The translations under genes were made by a program, and so were the position numbers. Shown here in pieces: positions 7,623-15,127 of a DNA stretch of 18,846 nt. The notes under the pieces are model-generated. The model saw nothing but the letters and a program-made list of their open reading frames with translations, was not told the DNA's origin and did no database searches. The first letter of the stretch is position 1. Each line of letters begins with the position of its first letter. The DNA comes from Ruminococcaceae bacterium UBA6855 (GTDB lineage Bacteria; Bacillota; Clostridia; Oscillospirales; Acutalibacteraceae): positions 21,103 through 39,948 of the forward strand of contig DKDF01000072.1 in NCBI GenBank assembly GCA_002451755.1. The letters are read 5' to 3'.

Positions 7623-8954
7623 ATGGATATCTTTGACCTTACCGTTATCGGCGGCGGACCCGCGGGATACAGCGCGGCGGCAGCAGCCGCAAAGAGCGGA
7701 CTGAAAACGGCGCTCATAGAAAAAAACGAGCTCGGCGGAGTGTGCCTGAACCAAGGCTGCATACCGTCGAAAGTCATGCTCCACAGCGCGAAGATTTTCA
7801 GGCAAACACTCGATTCCGAAAAATTCGGCGTGACAAGCGAAAAAGTGAATTTCGATCTCAACACTGCGCTCACGCATAAAAATGATGTTATATGTCAGCT
7901 GAAATGCGGCATCGCCGATTCGCTCGAGTGCGCGGGAGTAAAAGTCATAAAGGCGAAAGCTCATATAAAAGGCAAAGCGGACGGGCTGTTCATAACCGCC
8001 GCAGGAGAAAATGATATATATTCAAAAAATATGCTCATCTGCACGGGTTCGAAGCCAAATGAGCTTGAAATTCCCGGCGCGGATATCACGGATGTGAGCG
8101 ATGTATATAATCTTGACGCAATACCGAAAAGTGCCGCGATTATAGGCGGCGGGGCATCGGGGCTCGAAGCGGCGGAATATCTGAACGCGCTCGGGTGCAG
8201 GGTATCTGTAATCGAGCAGGCGGAGAGAATCGCCCCGACTATGGACAAAGACATAAGCGCATTTTTGCGGCGCGGTCTCAAAAAGAGCGGGATAGATATT
8301 TTCACTTCGTGCAGAGCCGTTTCGGCAGACGGCGGGAGCATTAAATACACCGACGCGCACGGAAAAGAAAAGACAGCCGAAGCGGATATTATAATAAACG
8401 CATCCGGCAGAGCGGCGTGTTACAACGGGCTCGGGATCGAAAACATCGGGCTTGAAAATCTCAACACGGACAACCGTATGCAAACTGCCGTTCCCGGCGT
8501 TTATGCCGCCGGAGACGCGAACGGAAAAGCCATGTCGGCTCACGCAGCATACCGCGAATCGACAGCGGCGATAAACAATATTCTCGGCAGGACTGACGGG
8601 ATAGACTATCTTGCGATTCCGCAGGTTGTGTTCACTTTTTCCGAGGCGGCATCAATAGGCGAGACGCTCGAAAGTGCGCTCGAAAAAGGCATTGACGCCG
8701 TTTGCGGCGAAGCGCCGCTGCGCTCGAGCGGAAGATTTTTCGCCGAGGGCGGGCAGGACGGATTCTGCAAGATAATATCAGAAAAAACAAGCGGCAGGCT
8801 GCTCGGAGTTCACATTGCGGGCGGCAACGCATCGGAGTTGATATACGGCGCGGCGGCGATGCCCGCAAATAAAATGGCTGTTGAAGAAATTAAAAATACG
8901 GCGTTCCCCCACCCCACGGTGAGCGAGGCGATAAGAGAAGCCGTTTTCAGATAA
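7623..8954 (+). CDS. Dihydrolipoyl dehydrogenase-like FAD/NAD disulfide oxidoreductase
   Basis: This 443-residue flavoprotein belongs to the class I pyridine nucleotide-disulfide oxidoreductases. It has an FAD-binding GGGPAG (10-15), the redox-active pair C41/C46 in GGVCLNQGCIPSK, an NAD-binding GGGASG (175-180) ending in an acidic residue (VIEQ) that suggests NAD rather than NADP, GVYAAGDANG near residue 290, and the C-terminal catalytic HPTVSE (His 430, Glu 435). These are all the parts needed for lipoamide-type disulfide reduction. No pyruvate or 2-oxoacid dehydrogenase subunit, lipoyl protein or glycine-cleavage gene is nearby, so the physiological disulfide is unknown. It is first in a three-gene operon, 11 bp before the phosphoesterase gene. 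At 443 residues it is slightly shorter than classical enzymes (about 460-475). Confidence 0.88.
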   Translation: MDIFDLTVIGGGPAGYSAAAAAAKSGLKTALIEKNELGGVCLNQGCIPSKVMLHSAKIFRQTLDSEKFGVTSEKVNFDLNTALTHKNDVICQLKCGIADSLECAGVKVIKAKAHIKGKADGLFITAAGENDIYSKNMLICTGSKPNELEIPGADITDVSDVYNLDAIPKSAAIIGGGASGLEAAEYLNALGCRVSVIEQAERIAPTMDKDISAFLRRGLKKSGIDIFTSCRAVSADGGSIKYTDAHGKEKTAEADIIINASGRAACYNGLGIENIGLENLNTDNRMQTAVPGVYAAGDANGKAMSAHAAYRESTAAINNILGRTDGIDYLAIPQVVFTFSEAASIGETLESALEKGIDAVCGEAPLRSSGRFFAEGGQDGFCKIISEKTSGRLLGVHIAGGNASELIYGAAAMPANKMAVEEIKNTAFPHPTVSEAIREAVFR

Positions 8955-8965
8955 GGAGCACTGAG

Positions 8966-10117
8966 ATGTACGACAAGCAATTCAGATTCAACGAGGACGG
9001 AGAGTTCAAGATCCTGCTCTTCGGCGACCCGCACGAGAACGACGATGTCAGCTCGGAAAAAGGCAAGGCAAAGCGTGCGGACACGCTGAAATTCCACGAG
9101 ACGGCGCTCGACGCGCTCAAGCCCGATCTCGCGGTTTATATGGGCGACATATGCGCGGCGTCGCGCGAAGACATCGGCATGGAGTCGTTCAAGAGGCAGT
9201 TTGAGCGGCTCATAGCGCCCGTTGTTGAGCGCAAAATTCCGTTCGCGACGATAATGGGCAACCACGACCACGACTCCGGGCTCGAGGAAGAACAGACGGA
9301 GATTTTCGTGAACACCGAATACTGCGTGACACGCCGATGCGACGAAGATATCACGGGATATTCGAACTACTACATACCAATTTTAGGCAAGAGCGGCAAG
9401 CCGGAGTTCAATCTCTGGTTCATGGACTCGAACAATATCTTCTATGACAAAGAGATTTCATATTACGATGTTGTTCACAGGGATCAGATAGACTGGTACG
9501 AGCGAAACGCGGCGAAGCTGCGCAAAGAAAACAGCGGCGTTCCCCTGCCCGCTCTGCTGTTTGAGCACATCCCGGTCGTTGAAGAATATGAGCTTCTCAG
9601 AAAGGCGAAGCCCTGGGAGATGTGGAAAGCCGTGCGCGGCTACGGGCATCTCAACAAGAACTGGTATGTTCTCAAGGACGAGGACAACGGATATCTCGCA
9701 GAGGGTCCGTGCCCGGCGGATGTCAACAGCGGACAGTTTGAGAGCTGGAAGAAGATGGGCGACATAAAGGGCGCGTTCTTCGGTCACGACCATATGAACA
9801 ATCTCGCGGGCGAGGTTGACGGAATACTGCTCGCGCAGTGCAAGACCTCGGGATTCCGCGCATACACCGACGGCGGCAGACCGTCCGTCAGGCTGATAAC
9901 CGTTCACGAGGACGGAAGCTTTGAGACGAGCGTCCATTCGTTCAAGGATTTCGGGCTCAAATGCACCTGCTTAGGGCCGATCGAAAGCCGCATAACCGAC
10001 CGTCAGAGCGTCAACGCTACAATAGCATCGCGTGCGCTCCTCGCCGGGGCGGCGACGGCGGCAGTGATGCTCGGCGCGGGCAAAATCTATCAGATTCTCA
10101 GAAACAGGAGGAAATAA
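8966..10117 (+). CDS. Calcineurin-like metallophosphoesterase with C-terminal membrane tail
   Basis: The 383-residue protein has the two-metal phosphoesterase motif set: GDPHEN (Asp 21, His 23), MGD (Asp 61), GNHDHD (Asn 99, His 100), FEHIP (His 201) and GHDH (His 274, His 276). Layout resembles the Dcr2/PhoD-like purple-acid-phosphatase relatives; the natural substrate is unknown. The final 30 residues contain a hydrophobic segment (about 353-372, ALLAGAATAAVMLGAG) followed by a basic end (RNRRK). With no N-terminal signal peptide, this suggests a tail-anchored enzyme facing the cytoplasm, though the hydrophobicity is modest. The ATG has AAGGAG overlapping the stop codon of the preceding gene. 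The Dabb gene starts two bases after its stop. Confidence 0.87.
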   Translation: MYDKQFRFNEDGEFKILLFGDPHENDDVSSEKGKAKRADTLKFHETALDALKPDLAVYMGDICAASREDIGMESFKRQFERLIAPVVERKIPFATIMGNHDHDSGLEEEQTEIFVNTEYCVTRRCDEDITGYSNYYIPILGKSGKPEFNLWFMDSNNIFYDKEISYYDVVHRDQIDWYERNAAKLRKENSGVPLPALLFEHIPVVEEYELLRKAKPWEMWKAVRGYGHLNKNWYVLKDEDNGYLAEGPCPADVNSGQFESWKKMGDIKGAFFGHDHMNNLAGEVDGILLAQCKTSGFRAYTDGGRPSVRLITVHEDGSFETSVHSFKDFGLKCTCLGPIESRITDRQSVNATIASRALLAGAATAAVMLGAGKIYQILRNRRK

Positions 10118-10119
10118 AA

Positions 10120-10416
10120 ATGGTAACTCATATAGTATTCTGGGCGCTTAAAGATGAAGCGGAGGGGCACAGCAAGAAAGAGAACGCGGAGCACATCAAA
10201 GAGATGCTTGAGGCGCTCGTCGGCGTTGTCCCGGGACTTATCGAAGCGAAGGTCGGAATAAACGAAAACGGCGGCAAATATGACGCGGCGCTCTTCTCGA
10301 AATTTGAGAGTTGGGACGCACTGCACGCATATGACAGCCACCCGGAACACCTCAAGGTGCGCGCTTTCGTCAAGGCGGTTCGCCTCGAGCGCGAGAGCGT
10401 TGATTTTGAGGACTGA
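10120..10416 (+). CDS. Dabb-family (dimeric alpha-beta barrel) small protein
   Basis: This 98-residue protein matches the Dabb (stress-responsive A/B barrel) family: it starts MVTHIVFWALKDEA, has a central helix and GLIEAKVGINEN strand, and ends with the typical HPEHLKVRAFVKAV segment. Such proteins form dimers with a barrel cavity; some act on small aromatic or polyketide substrates, but for most bacterial members the function is unknown. The start at 10120 is fixed by AGGAGG about nine bases upstream, inside the end of the phosphoesterase gene. A longer in-frame reading from 9961 overlaps that gene and is rejected. It is the last gene of the operon. Confidence 0.9.
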   Translation: MVTHIVFWALKDEAEGHSKKENAEHIKEMLEALVGVVPGLIEAKVGINENGGKYDAALFSKFESWDALHAYDSHPEHLKVRAFVKAVRLERESVDFED

Positions 10417-10441
10417 TAACTGATATAAATAAAATGAGCAC

Positions 10442-10476
10442 AGAGCCGGTATCATTGCGATACCGGCTCTTCGTGT
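10442..10476. terminator. Hairpin terminator between convergent operons
   Basis: A 12-bp perfect stem (10442-10453 with 10459-10470, loop ATTGC) lies between the stop of the Dabb gene and the stop of the FeoB-associated gene. Both flanks are A/T-rich, so it probably works for both strands, though neither side has a long pure T run. Confidence 0.8.
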
Positions 10477-10631
10477 TATTTATCTTTACTCTTTTCGCAC
10501 TGTGAGCAGCATCCGCTGCAGCCTGAGCAGCCGCAGCATCCGCCGCGCTTTTTCTGCCTGCGGATCGAAACTATCGCGAGCACAACGAGCAGGGCGATAA
10601 CGGCTATTATAACAAAATCAACGGGCTTCAT
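10476..10631 (-). CDS. FeoB-associated Cys-rich membrane protein
   Basis: A 51-residue protein with one membrane helix (about residues 5-22, VIIAVIALLVVLAIVSI), a basic stretch (RRQKKR) and a cytoplasmic tail with seven cysteines (32, 33, 35, 38, 41, 42, 45). This matches the FeoB-associated Cys-rich membrane protein family found downstream of feoB in many Firmicutes and proposed to assist ferrous iron uptake; FeoC can hold the same position in other bacteria. Its ATG overlaps the feoB stop codon as ATGA, so the two are translationally coupled. A longer reading extends back into feoB and is not used. No biochemical role is established from sequence. Confidence 0.9.
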   Translation of the reverse strand: MKPVDFVIIAVIALLVVLAIVSIRRQKKRGGCCGCSGCSGCCSQCEKSKDK

Positions 10632-12637
10632 GCTATCAGGCTCCCTATCTGATAAACGCCGAACGCGACGAGCCACGCGACAACGCACTGGAGAATAACT
10701 ATGCCTATCGTTGCAAGAGTCGAATTCATCTCACGCTTTATAGTTGCGACCGCGGCGACGCAGGGCGTATAGAGCAGAGTGAACGCGAGGAAGCTCGCGG
10801 CGGTCAGCGGGGTGAACATAGCGGAGAGCGCGCCGCCGAGGGTCGATACGCTCGTGTTGAGCAGGACGGACATTGTGGAGACGACCGCTTCCTTGGCAGT
10901 GAAGCCGGAGATAAGCGCGGTTGCGACGCGCCAATCGGCAAAGCCGAGGGGCTTGAATATCGGCGCGATGAATCTGCCTATAGCGGCGAGCATACTGTTC
11001 GCGCTGTCTTCAACAGGATTGATACGTGTATCAAAGCTCTGAAGGAACCATATGATAATTGTCGCGACAAATATGACAGTGAACGCGCGCTGAAGGAAAT
11101 CTTTCGCCTTTTCCCACAGCAGAAGCGCGACGCTCTTGGGCGACGGGATGCGGTAGTTCGGAAGCTCCATGACAAAGGGCACGGGATTGCCGCGAAAAGC
11201 CGTATTCTTGAGTATCAGCGCGAGCAGGACGCTGAGCACGATGCCAGAGAAATACAGGCATATCATAACGAGCGCGCCGTGTCCCGGGAAAAACGCCGCT
11301 GCGAAGACCGAATATATCGGGATTTTTGCCGAGCAGCTCATATACGGGGTCAGCATTATCGTCATCTTGCGGTCGCGGTCGGACGAGACGGTGCGGGTCG
11401 CCATTATCGCCGGGACGGAGCAGCCGAATCCGATAAGCATGGGGACAAAACTGCGCCCGGAGAGACCGATTTTTCTCAGCGGCCTGTCCATAACAAAGGC
11501 GATTCGCGCCATATATCCCGTATCCTCGAGAATGGACAGGAAGAAGAACAATGTCACTATTATCGGCAGGAACGAGAGAACGCTGCCGACGCCCGCGAAG
11601 ATTCCGTCGATGATAAGGCTATGTATAACGGGGTTGATTCCATAGGCGGTCAGCCCCGAATCAACGAGTCCGGTGAGTTTATCTATTCCGAGGCTCAGCC
11701 AATCCGAGAGCGCGGAGCCGATAACATTGAAAGTCAGCCAGAACACGAGGCACATCACGCCGACGAACACCGGGATGGCGGTATATTTGCCGGTCAGGAC
11801 GCGGTCGAGCTTCATGCTGCGGCGGTGTTCTTTGCTCTCGTGACATTTGACGACCGAGTTTTCGACGACTTTTTCTATGAAGTCATAGCGCATTTCGGCG
11901 AGCGCGGCGTTTCTGTCGAGCCCGGTATCGTTCTCCATCTCGACTATGCAGTGGTCGAGCAAATCACGCTCGTTGCTGTCGAGTTCGAGCTTGTCCGCCA
12001 TATCGTCGCCGCCCTCAATGAGCTTTGTCGCGCAGAAGCGGCACGGCAGACCGAGGCGTGAGGAATGATCCTCGATAAGATGCACGATAGCGTGAATACA
12101 GCGGTGGACAGGCGAACCGTCGGAGCAGAAGTCCCAGACCTTCGGCAGAGTTTTGCTCTTTGCGACCTGCAAAGCCTGATCGACAAGCTCGGACACGCCC
12201 TCACCCTTTGCCGCGCTTATCGGCACGACGGGAATACCGAGCGCGTCGCTCATCTTCTTGACATCTATTGTGCCGCCGTTCGAGCGCACCTCATCCATCA
12301 TATTGAGCGCGAGCACCATCGGCACGCGCAGTTCAAGCAGCTGCAGGGTGAGATATAAATTTCTCTCTATATTCGTGGCATCGACTATATTGATGATGCC
12401 GTCTGGCTTCTGATTGAGGATGAAGTCGCGTGAAACTATTTCCTCCTGCGTATACGGACGCAGGGAGTATATGCCGGGCAGATCGACAACGGAGCTGTCT
12501 TTTGCGCCTTTTATCACGCCAATCTTCTGATCGACCGTGACTCCGGGGAAGTTGCCGACATGCTGATTCGAGCCTGTCAGAGCATTGAAGAGCGTTGTTT
12601 TTCCGCAGTTCTGATTACCGACGAGAGCAAATATCAT
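10628..12637 (-). CDS. feoB: Ferrous iron transport protein B
   Basis: FeoB is the membrane GTPase-permease for Fe(II) uptake under anaerobic conditions. The 669-residue protein has a cytosolic G domain with G1 GNQNCGKTT (7-15), G3 DLPG (52-55), G4 NMMD (112-115) and G5 SAAKG (141-145). A helical GDI-like region follows, then a multi-span membrane domain from about residue 285 containing the FeoB gate segments (FLPIIVTLFFFLSILEDTGY and LIGFGCSVPAIMATRT). Length is normal. The ATG overlaps the feoA stop (ATGA), with GGGGAGGA about seven bases upstream. It is the second gene of feoA-feoB-Cys-rich protein, driven by the promoter before feoA. Confidence 0.98.
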   Translation of the reverse strand: MIFALVGNQNCGKTTLFNALTGSNQHVGNFPGVTVDQKIGVIKGAKDSSVVDLPGIYSLRPYTQEEIVSRDFILNQKPDGIINIVDATNIERNLYLTLQLLELRVPMVLALNMMDEVRSNGGTIDVKKMSDALGIPVVPISAAKGEGVSELVDQALQVAKSKTLPKVWDFCSDGSPVHRCIHAIVHLIEDHSSRLGLPCRFCATKLIEGGDDMADKLELDSNERDLLDHCIVEMENDTGLDRNAALAEMRYDFIEKVVENSVVKCHESKEHRRSMKLDRVLTGKYTAIPVFVGVMCLVFWLTFNVIGSALSDWLSLGIDKLTGLVDSGLTAYGINPVIHSLIIDGIFAGVGSVLSFLPIIVTLFFFLSILEDTGYMARIAFVMDRPLRKIGLSGRSFVPMLIGFGCSVPAIMATRTVSSDRDRKMTIMLTPYMSCSAKIPIYSVFAAAFFPGHGALVMICLYFSGIVLSVLLALILKNTAFRGNPVPFVMELPNYRIPSPKSVALLLWEKAKDFLQRAFTVIFVATIIIWFLQSFDTRINPVEDSANSMLAAIGRFIAPIFKPLGFADWRVATALISGFTAKEAVVSTMSVLLNTSVSTLGGALSAMFTPLTAASFLAFTLLYTPCVAAVATIKREMNSTLATIGIVILQCVVAWLVAFGVYQIGSLIA

Positions 12638-12870
12638 TTTGCATCCTCCCCGGTTCTGACTTCTATCTTTTTCGCGTCGTCAACGCGGAGCGTCAGCTCA
12701 TAGCCGCGCACTCTTATTTCTATCGGATCGCCCATCGGCGCGACCTTTTGGAGCGTCACGCGGGTATGCGGGATGAGTCCCATATCGAGCAATCTGCATC
12801 TGAGAGCGCCCTCGCCGCCGACGGCGGTTATGACAGCGTTCTCTCCTACTTTCAGTTCATTGAGCGTCAT
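12634..12870 (-). CDS. feoA: Ferrous iron transport protein A
   Basis: A 78-residue SH3-like FeoA protein, required with FeoB for Fe(II) transport and thought to interact with it in the cytoplasm. Family sequence is clear: MTLNELKVGENAVI, LRCRLLDMGLIPHTRVTLQK, and PIEIRVRGYELTLRVDDAKK. GGAGGA lies four bases before the ATG at 12870. It heads the iron operon. Confidence 0.96.
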   Translation of the reverse strand: MTLNELKVGENAVITAVGGEGALRCRLLDMGLIPHTRVTLQKVAPMGDPIEIRVRGYELTLRVDDAKKIEVRTGEDAK

Positions 12871-12885
12871 ATTGTCCTCCCGGAA

Positions 12886-12905
12886 AAGTTAGCCTTGCTT
12901 AACTT
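12886..12905 (-). promoter_or_regulatory. Candidate iron-regulator operator over the feo start site
   Basis: An inverted repeat AAGTTA-(8)-TAACTT spans 12886-12905, just downstream of the feoA -10 box and over the predicted transcription start. Its arms recall DtxR/IdeR/MntR-type sites (GTTAG...CTAAC) more than a Fur box, so an iron-sensing DtxR-family repressor is a reasonable guess. The inner bases are not symmetric, so the assignment is tentative. Confidence 0.45.
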
Positions 12906-12907
12906 AA

Positions 12908-12936
12908 ATTTTACACTCCAATAGGACACTTGTCAA
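12908..12936 (-). promoter_or_regulatory. Promoter of the feoAB operon
   Basis: On the minus strand TTGACA (12936..12931), 17 bases, TAAAAT (12913..12908): a consensus -35, ideal spacing and five-of-six -10. It lies 38 bases before the feoA ATG. Confidence 0.88.
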
Positions 12937-12965
12937 GAAACGGCGGTATATTTGACGAAGGTCGG

Positions 12966-13008
12966 CGGGAAAAATAAAAATCTCCCGAAACGGCAAGGCT
13001 TCGGGAGA
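12966..13008 (-). terminator. Terminator downstream of the TPM gene (second hairpin)
   Basis: A nine-bp perfect stem (12981-12989 with 13000-13008) is followed on the minus strand by a T-rich tract (TTTTTATTTTT). It isolates the SPFH-zinc ribbon-TPM cluster from the feo promoter. Confidence 0.85.
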
Positions 13009-13043
13009 ATATGTATCTGTTATCACAGCACATAAAAATGACA

Positions 13044-13072
13044 TATCCCGACAGGAAACACCCGCCGGGATA
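13044..13072. terminator. First hairpin after the TPM gene
   Basis: TATCCCG (13044-13050) and CGGGATA (13066-13072) form a 7-bp stem starting 13 bp beyond the TPM gene stop. The plus-strand side is followed by GCTTTTGTTTTTA and the minus-strand side by TGTCATTTTTA, so it may act as a weak terminator before the stronger hairpin at 12981-13008. Confidence 0.55.
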
Positions 13073-13085
13073 GCTTTTGTTTTTA

Positions 13086-13979
13086 TCAGAACGAGCCGCT
13101 GCTGCCGCCGTGGCTGCTGCCTGAGGATGAACTATGCGTGCTCGAACCGCCGCCGGAGCTTCCGAAATCGTTGTCGTCCGACTTCGGGATAGCCGTGCGC
13201 GTGACATGGGAGCGGATGAAATGATCGTTGCTCACGGTTATATTCATGCTGCCGGGGACGACATAGCTGTTCGCCTCCGCCTTGAAGCGGACTGTTTTGA
13301 GCTCATTTTTATAGTGCATGCCGACCAAGAGCGCAACGACAAGCGCGATAACAATCGAGAGCGGGATCCAGAAGAGCGGAAGCATTTCTTTCGACTGAGA
13401 GTCCTGCGGTGTTCCGTCGGCATCGTAGCCGTCGGGCATATTGTTCACATCGTAGGGATCGCCGTTTTCCGCCTGATCGATGCAGTCATCGCAGAGGGAA
13501 ATGAAGCTGTCAAATGCGTCATAATATGTTCCGGCGGAGAGCTTCGGCTGAACGGTGCTCATAATATAGTTCTGACCCGCGTCGGTGAATATGTTTATTG
13601 CGCTTCCCGTTGTGGTTATATGCCATTTGCGGTCGCCCATGCTTATGAGGAACATTATGCCGTCGTGATTATCGCCGCGTCCATAGCCGTAATAGTCATA
13701 AAAATCGTCGGTATAAGCTTCGATATCCCTGCTGTCGAGATTTTCTATCGTGACTATCGCGACATCCATATCCCACTTTGTGCTTATGCTCTCGAGCTTC
13801 GTGAGAAGCCGCTGTTCATCATAATCGCTGAGGATATCCGCATCGTCGACGAGCAGAGGATAGGCTCTTTCATCAGCGACCGTCCCCGAATAGGGCGGCG
13901 CGGGCACGGCAAAAGCCGGAAGAGCAGAAACAAGCACGAGTACACAGGCAAAGACAATCGCTGTTATTCTCTTTTTCAT
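13086..13979 (-). CDS. Secreted/anchored TPM-domain protein (YdjH class)
   Basis: This 297-residue protein has a signal peptide (1-24, cut likely after PAFA), a TPM domain (about 40-175; LLVDDADILSDYDEQRLLTK, DVAIVTIENLDSRDIEAYTD, GIMFLISMGDRKWHI), a transmembrane helix (201-221), and a Ser/Gly-rich end finishing SSHGGSSGSF. TPM domains sit outside the membrane; related family members have been linked to photosystem repair or phosphatase activity, but no catalysis is assigned for this type. It follows the zinc-ribbon gene by 15 bp with AAGGAGGGG before its ATG. Together with its two upstream genes it mirrors the B. subtilis YdjH/YdjG/YdjI set. Whether the signal sequence is cleaved or kept as a second anchor cannot be told. 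Confidence 0.87.
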   Translation of the reverse strand: MKKRITAIVFACVLVLVSALPAFAVPAPPYSGTVADERAYPLLVDDADILSDYDEQRLLTKLESISTKWDMDVAIVTIENLDSRDIEAYTDDFYDYYGYGRGDNHDGIMFLISMGDRKWHITTTGSAINIFTDAGQNYIMSTVQPKLSAGTYYDAFDSFISLCDDCIDQAENGDPYDVNNMPDGYDADGTPQDSQSKEMLPLFWIPLSIVIALVVALLVGMHYKNELKTVRFKAEANSYVVPGSMNITVSNDHFIRSHVTRTAIPKSDDNDFGSSGGGSSTHSSSSGSSHGGSSGSF

Positions 13980-13994
13980 AAGCCGCTCCCCTCC

Positions 13995-15089
13995 TTATAA
14001 GATACCCAGCAAATGGACGAGCCACGCGATGCCATAGATGCCCACACTGCCCGCCGCTGTAACAATAGCGACGAGTCTTCTGTATGCGGCTTTGTCGAGC
14101 GGCAGATCGCCGACAAATTTGCCCGTCTGCCCATTCATCGCGAATGTGTACTGCTTGCCCTGATAAGTGGTGTTGAGCAGCCAAACGGGATAGAGCGCAT
14201 ATTTTGCGGAGCTGTGGCTGAGGCTGACGGAGCTCTCGCCCCGGCTCACTGTATCGTAGCCGGTGACGGTATCCCTGAACAGCTCTTCGATGCTGCTCTT
14301 GACGCGCTCGTTGACTCTGCCGATGCTCTGCTCGGCGGTCACATCATATTTATCGGCGAAATATCCGGCGAGATATGCCGTCTGGAAATCCACCGCCTCG
14401 GAAAGATCATACGGCTCGATTGACTCCATGAGATCGTCCGCCATCTTCTGCGAGCCGTCAACCGGGATAGCCGCAAAGTCGGTATAGCCGCTTCTGTAGG
14501 CTTTATAATACTTCGTCTCGGTGTAGTTATAGTCGCTGTCGCTCCATGTTCTGACCGTCTCGGCATCATATGTAACAGATGCGTCGGCATGGGCATCGAA
14601 GAGCCAGAACGGGACATATATGCCCTTTATCTCGTCGATATGATTCTCGTCTTTGAATGTCTTCGGTAACAGGCGTTTGCCGCTGATATGCTTTTTAAAT
14701 GCCGCCTTTGCGTCATTCTTATCGAGTTTGAAGGGAATGACAAGATCGGGTTTGAGCATACCGGAGAACTGCTCCATCATAACCACGGGATTGCCGCAGA
14801 ACGGGCAGGCGGCAGCGGCGGTCGTCGCATCGCCGACTATCTCGCCGCCGCAGGATTGGCAGACATAGGAGCGCAGCCCGCTCTCCTCGTTCTCTGTCCA
14901 CTCGTTTCCTGCTTTATTCTGCTGCTCATCATCAGAAGTTGACTCTTTGTCAAGCCCGGCGTCGATGCTCTTGAGCTCCTCCATGGTAAACTCGGAATCG
15001 CAATAGGGGCACTTAACTTTTTGCAATTTGCTGTCGAACTCAAGCGCGCCGCCGCATGCGGGGCACTTGTATTCCTGCAAAACAGCCAC
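13995..15089 (-). CDS. Double zinc-ribbon membrane protein (YdjG class)
   Basis: A 364-residue protein with an N-terminal zinc ribbon (C9, C12, C27, C30) and a second one (C77, C80, C95, C98), a mixed central domain (about 110-325, with IKGIYVPFWLFDAHADASVT and YALYPVWLLNTTYQGKQYTF), and a C-terminal hydrophobic segment (about 340-364). Proteins like this are often labelled TFIIB-type zinc ribbon or mis-annotated as primosomal protein/helicase; there are no helicase motifs here. The class fits B. subtilis YdjG, a membrane protein that with YdjH and YdjI recruits a PspA homologue to stressed membranes. It lies between the SPFH and TPM genes (38 bp and 15 bp gaps), indicating one transcript. 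The role is inferred from architecture and neighbours. Confidence 0.85.
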   Translation of the reverse strand: MAVLQEYKCPACGGALEFDSKLQKVKCPYCDSEFTMEELKSIDAGLDKESTSDDEQQNKAGNEWTENEESGLRSYVCQSCGGEIVGDATTAAAACPFCGNPVVMMEQFSGMLKPDLVIPFKLDKNDAKAAFKKHISGKRLLPKTFKDENHIDEIKGIYVPFWLFDAHADASVTYDAETVRTWSDSDYNYTETKYYKAYRSGYTDFAAIPVDGSQKMADDLMESIEPYDLSEAVDFQTAYLAGYFADKYDVTAEQSIGRVNERVKSSIEELFRDTVTGYDTVSRGESSVSLSHSSAKYALYPVWLLNTTYQGKQYTFAMNGQTGKFVGDLPLDKAAYRRLVAIVTAAGSVGIYGIAWLVHLLGIL

Positions 15090-15127
15090 TGTATCATCTC
15101 CTATATGAATCTGGCGGGGTATCTGTA

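Noticed and set aside
9961..10119. N-terminal extension of the Dabb protein
   Set aside because: It overlaps the phosphoesterase gene in another frame, while AGGAGG sits at the right distance from the ATG at 10120.
13995..15089. Primosomal protein N' / helicase annotation often given to such proteins
   Set aside because: Only the zinc ribbons resemble PriA; there are no helicase motifs and the C-terminus is hydrophobic.
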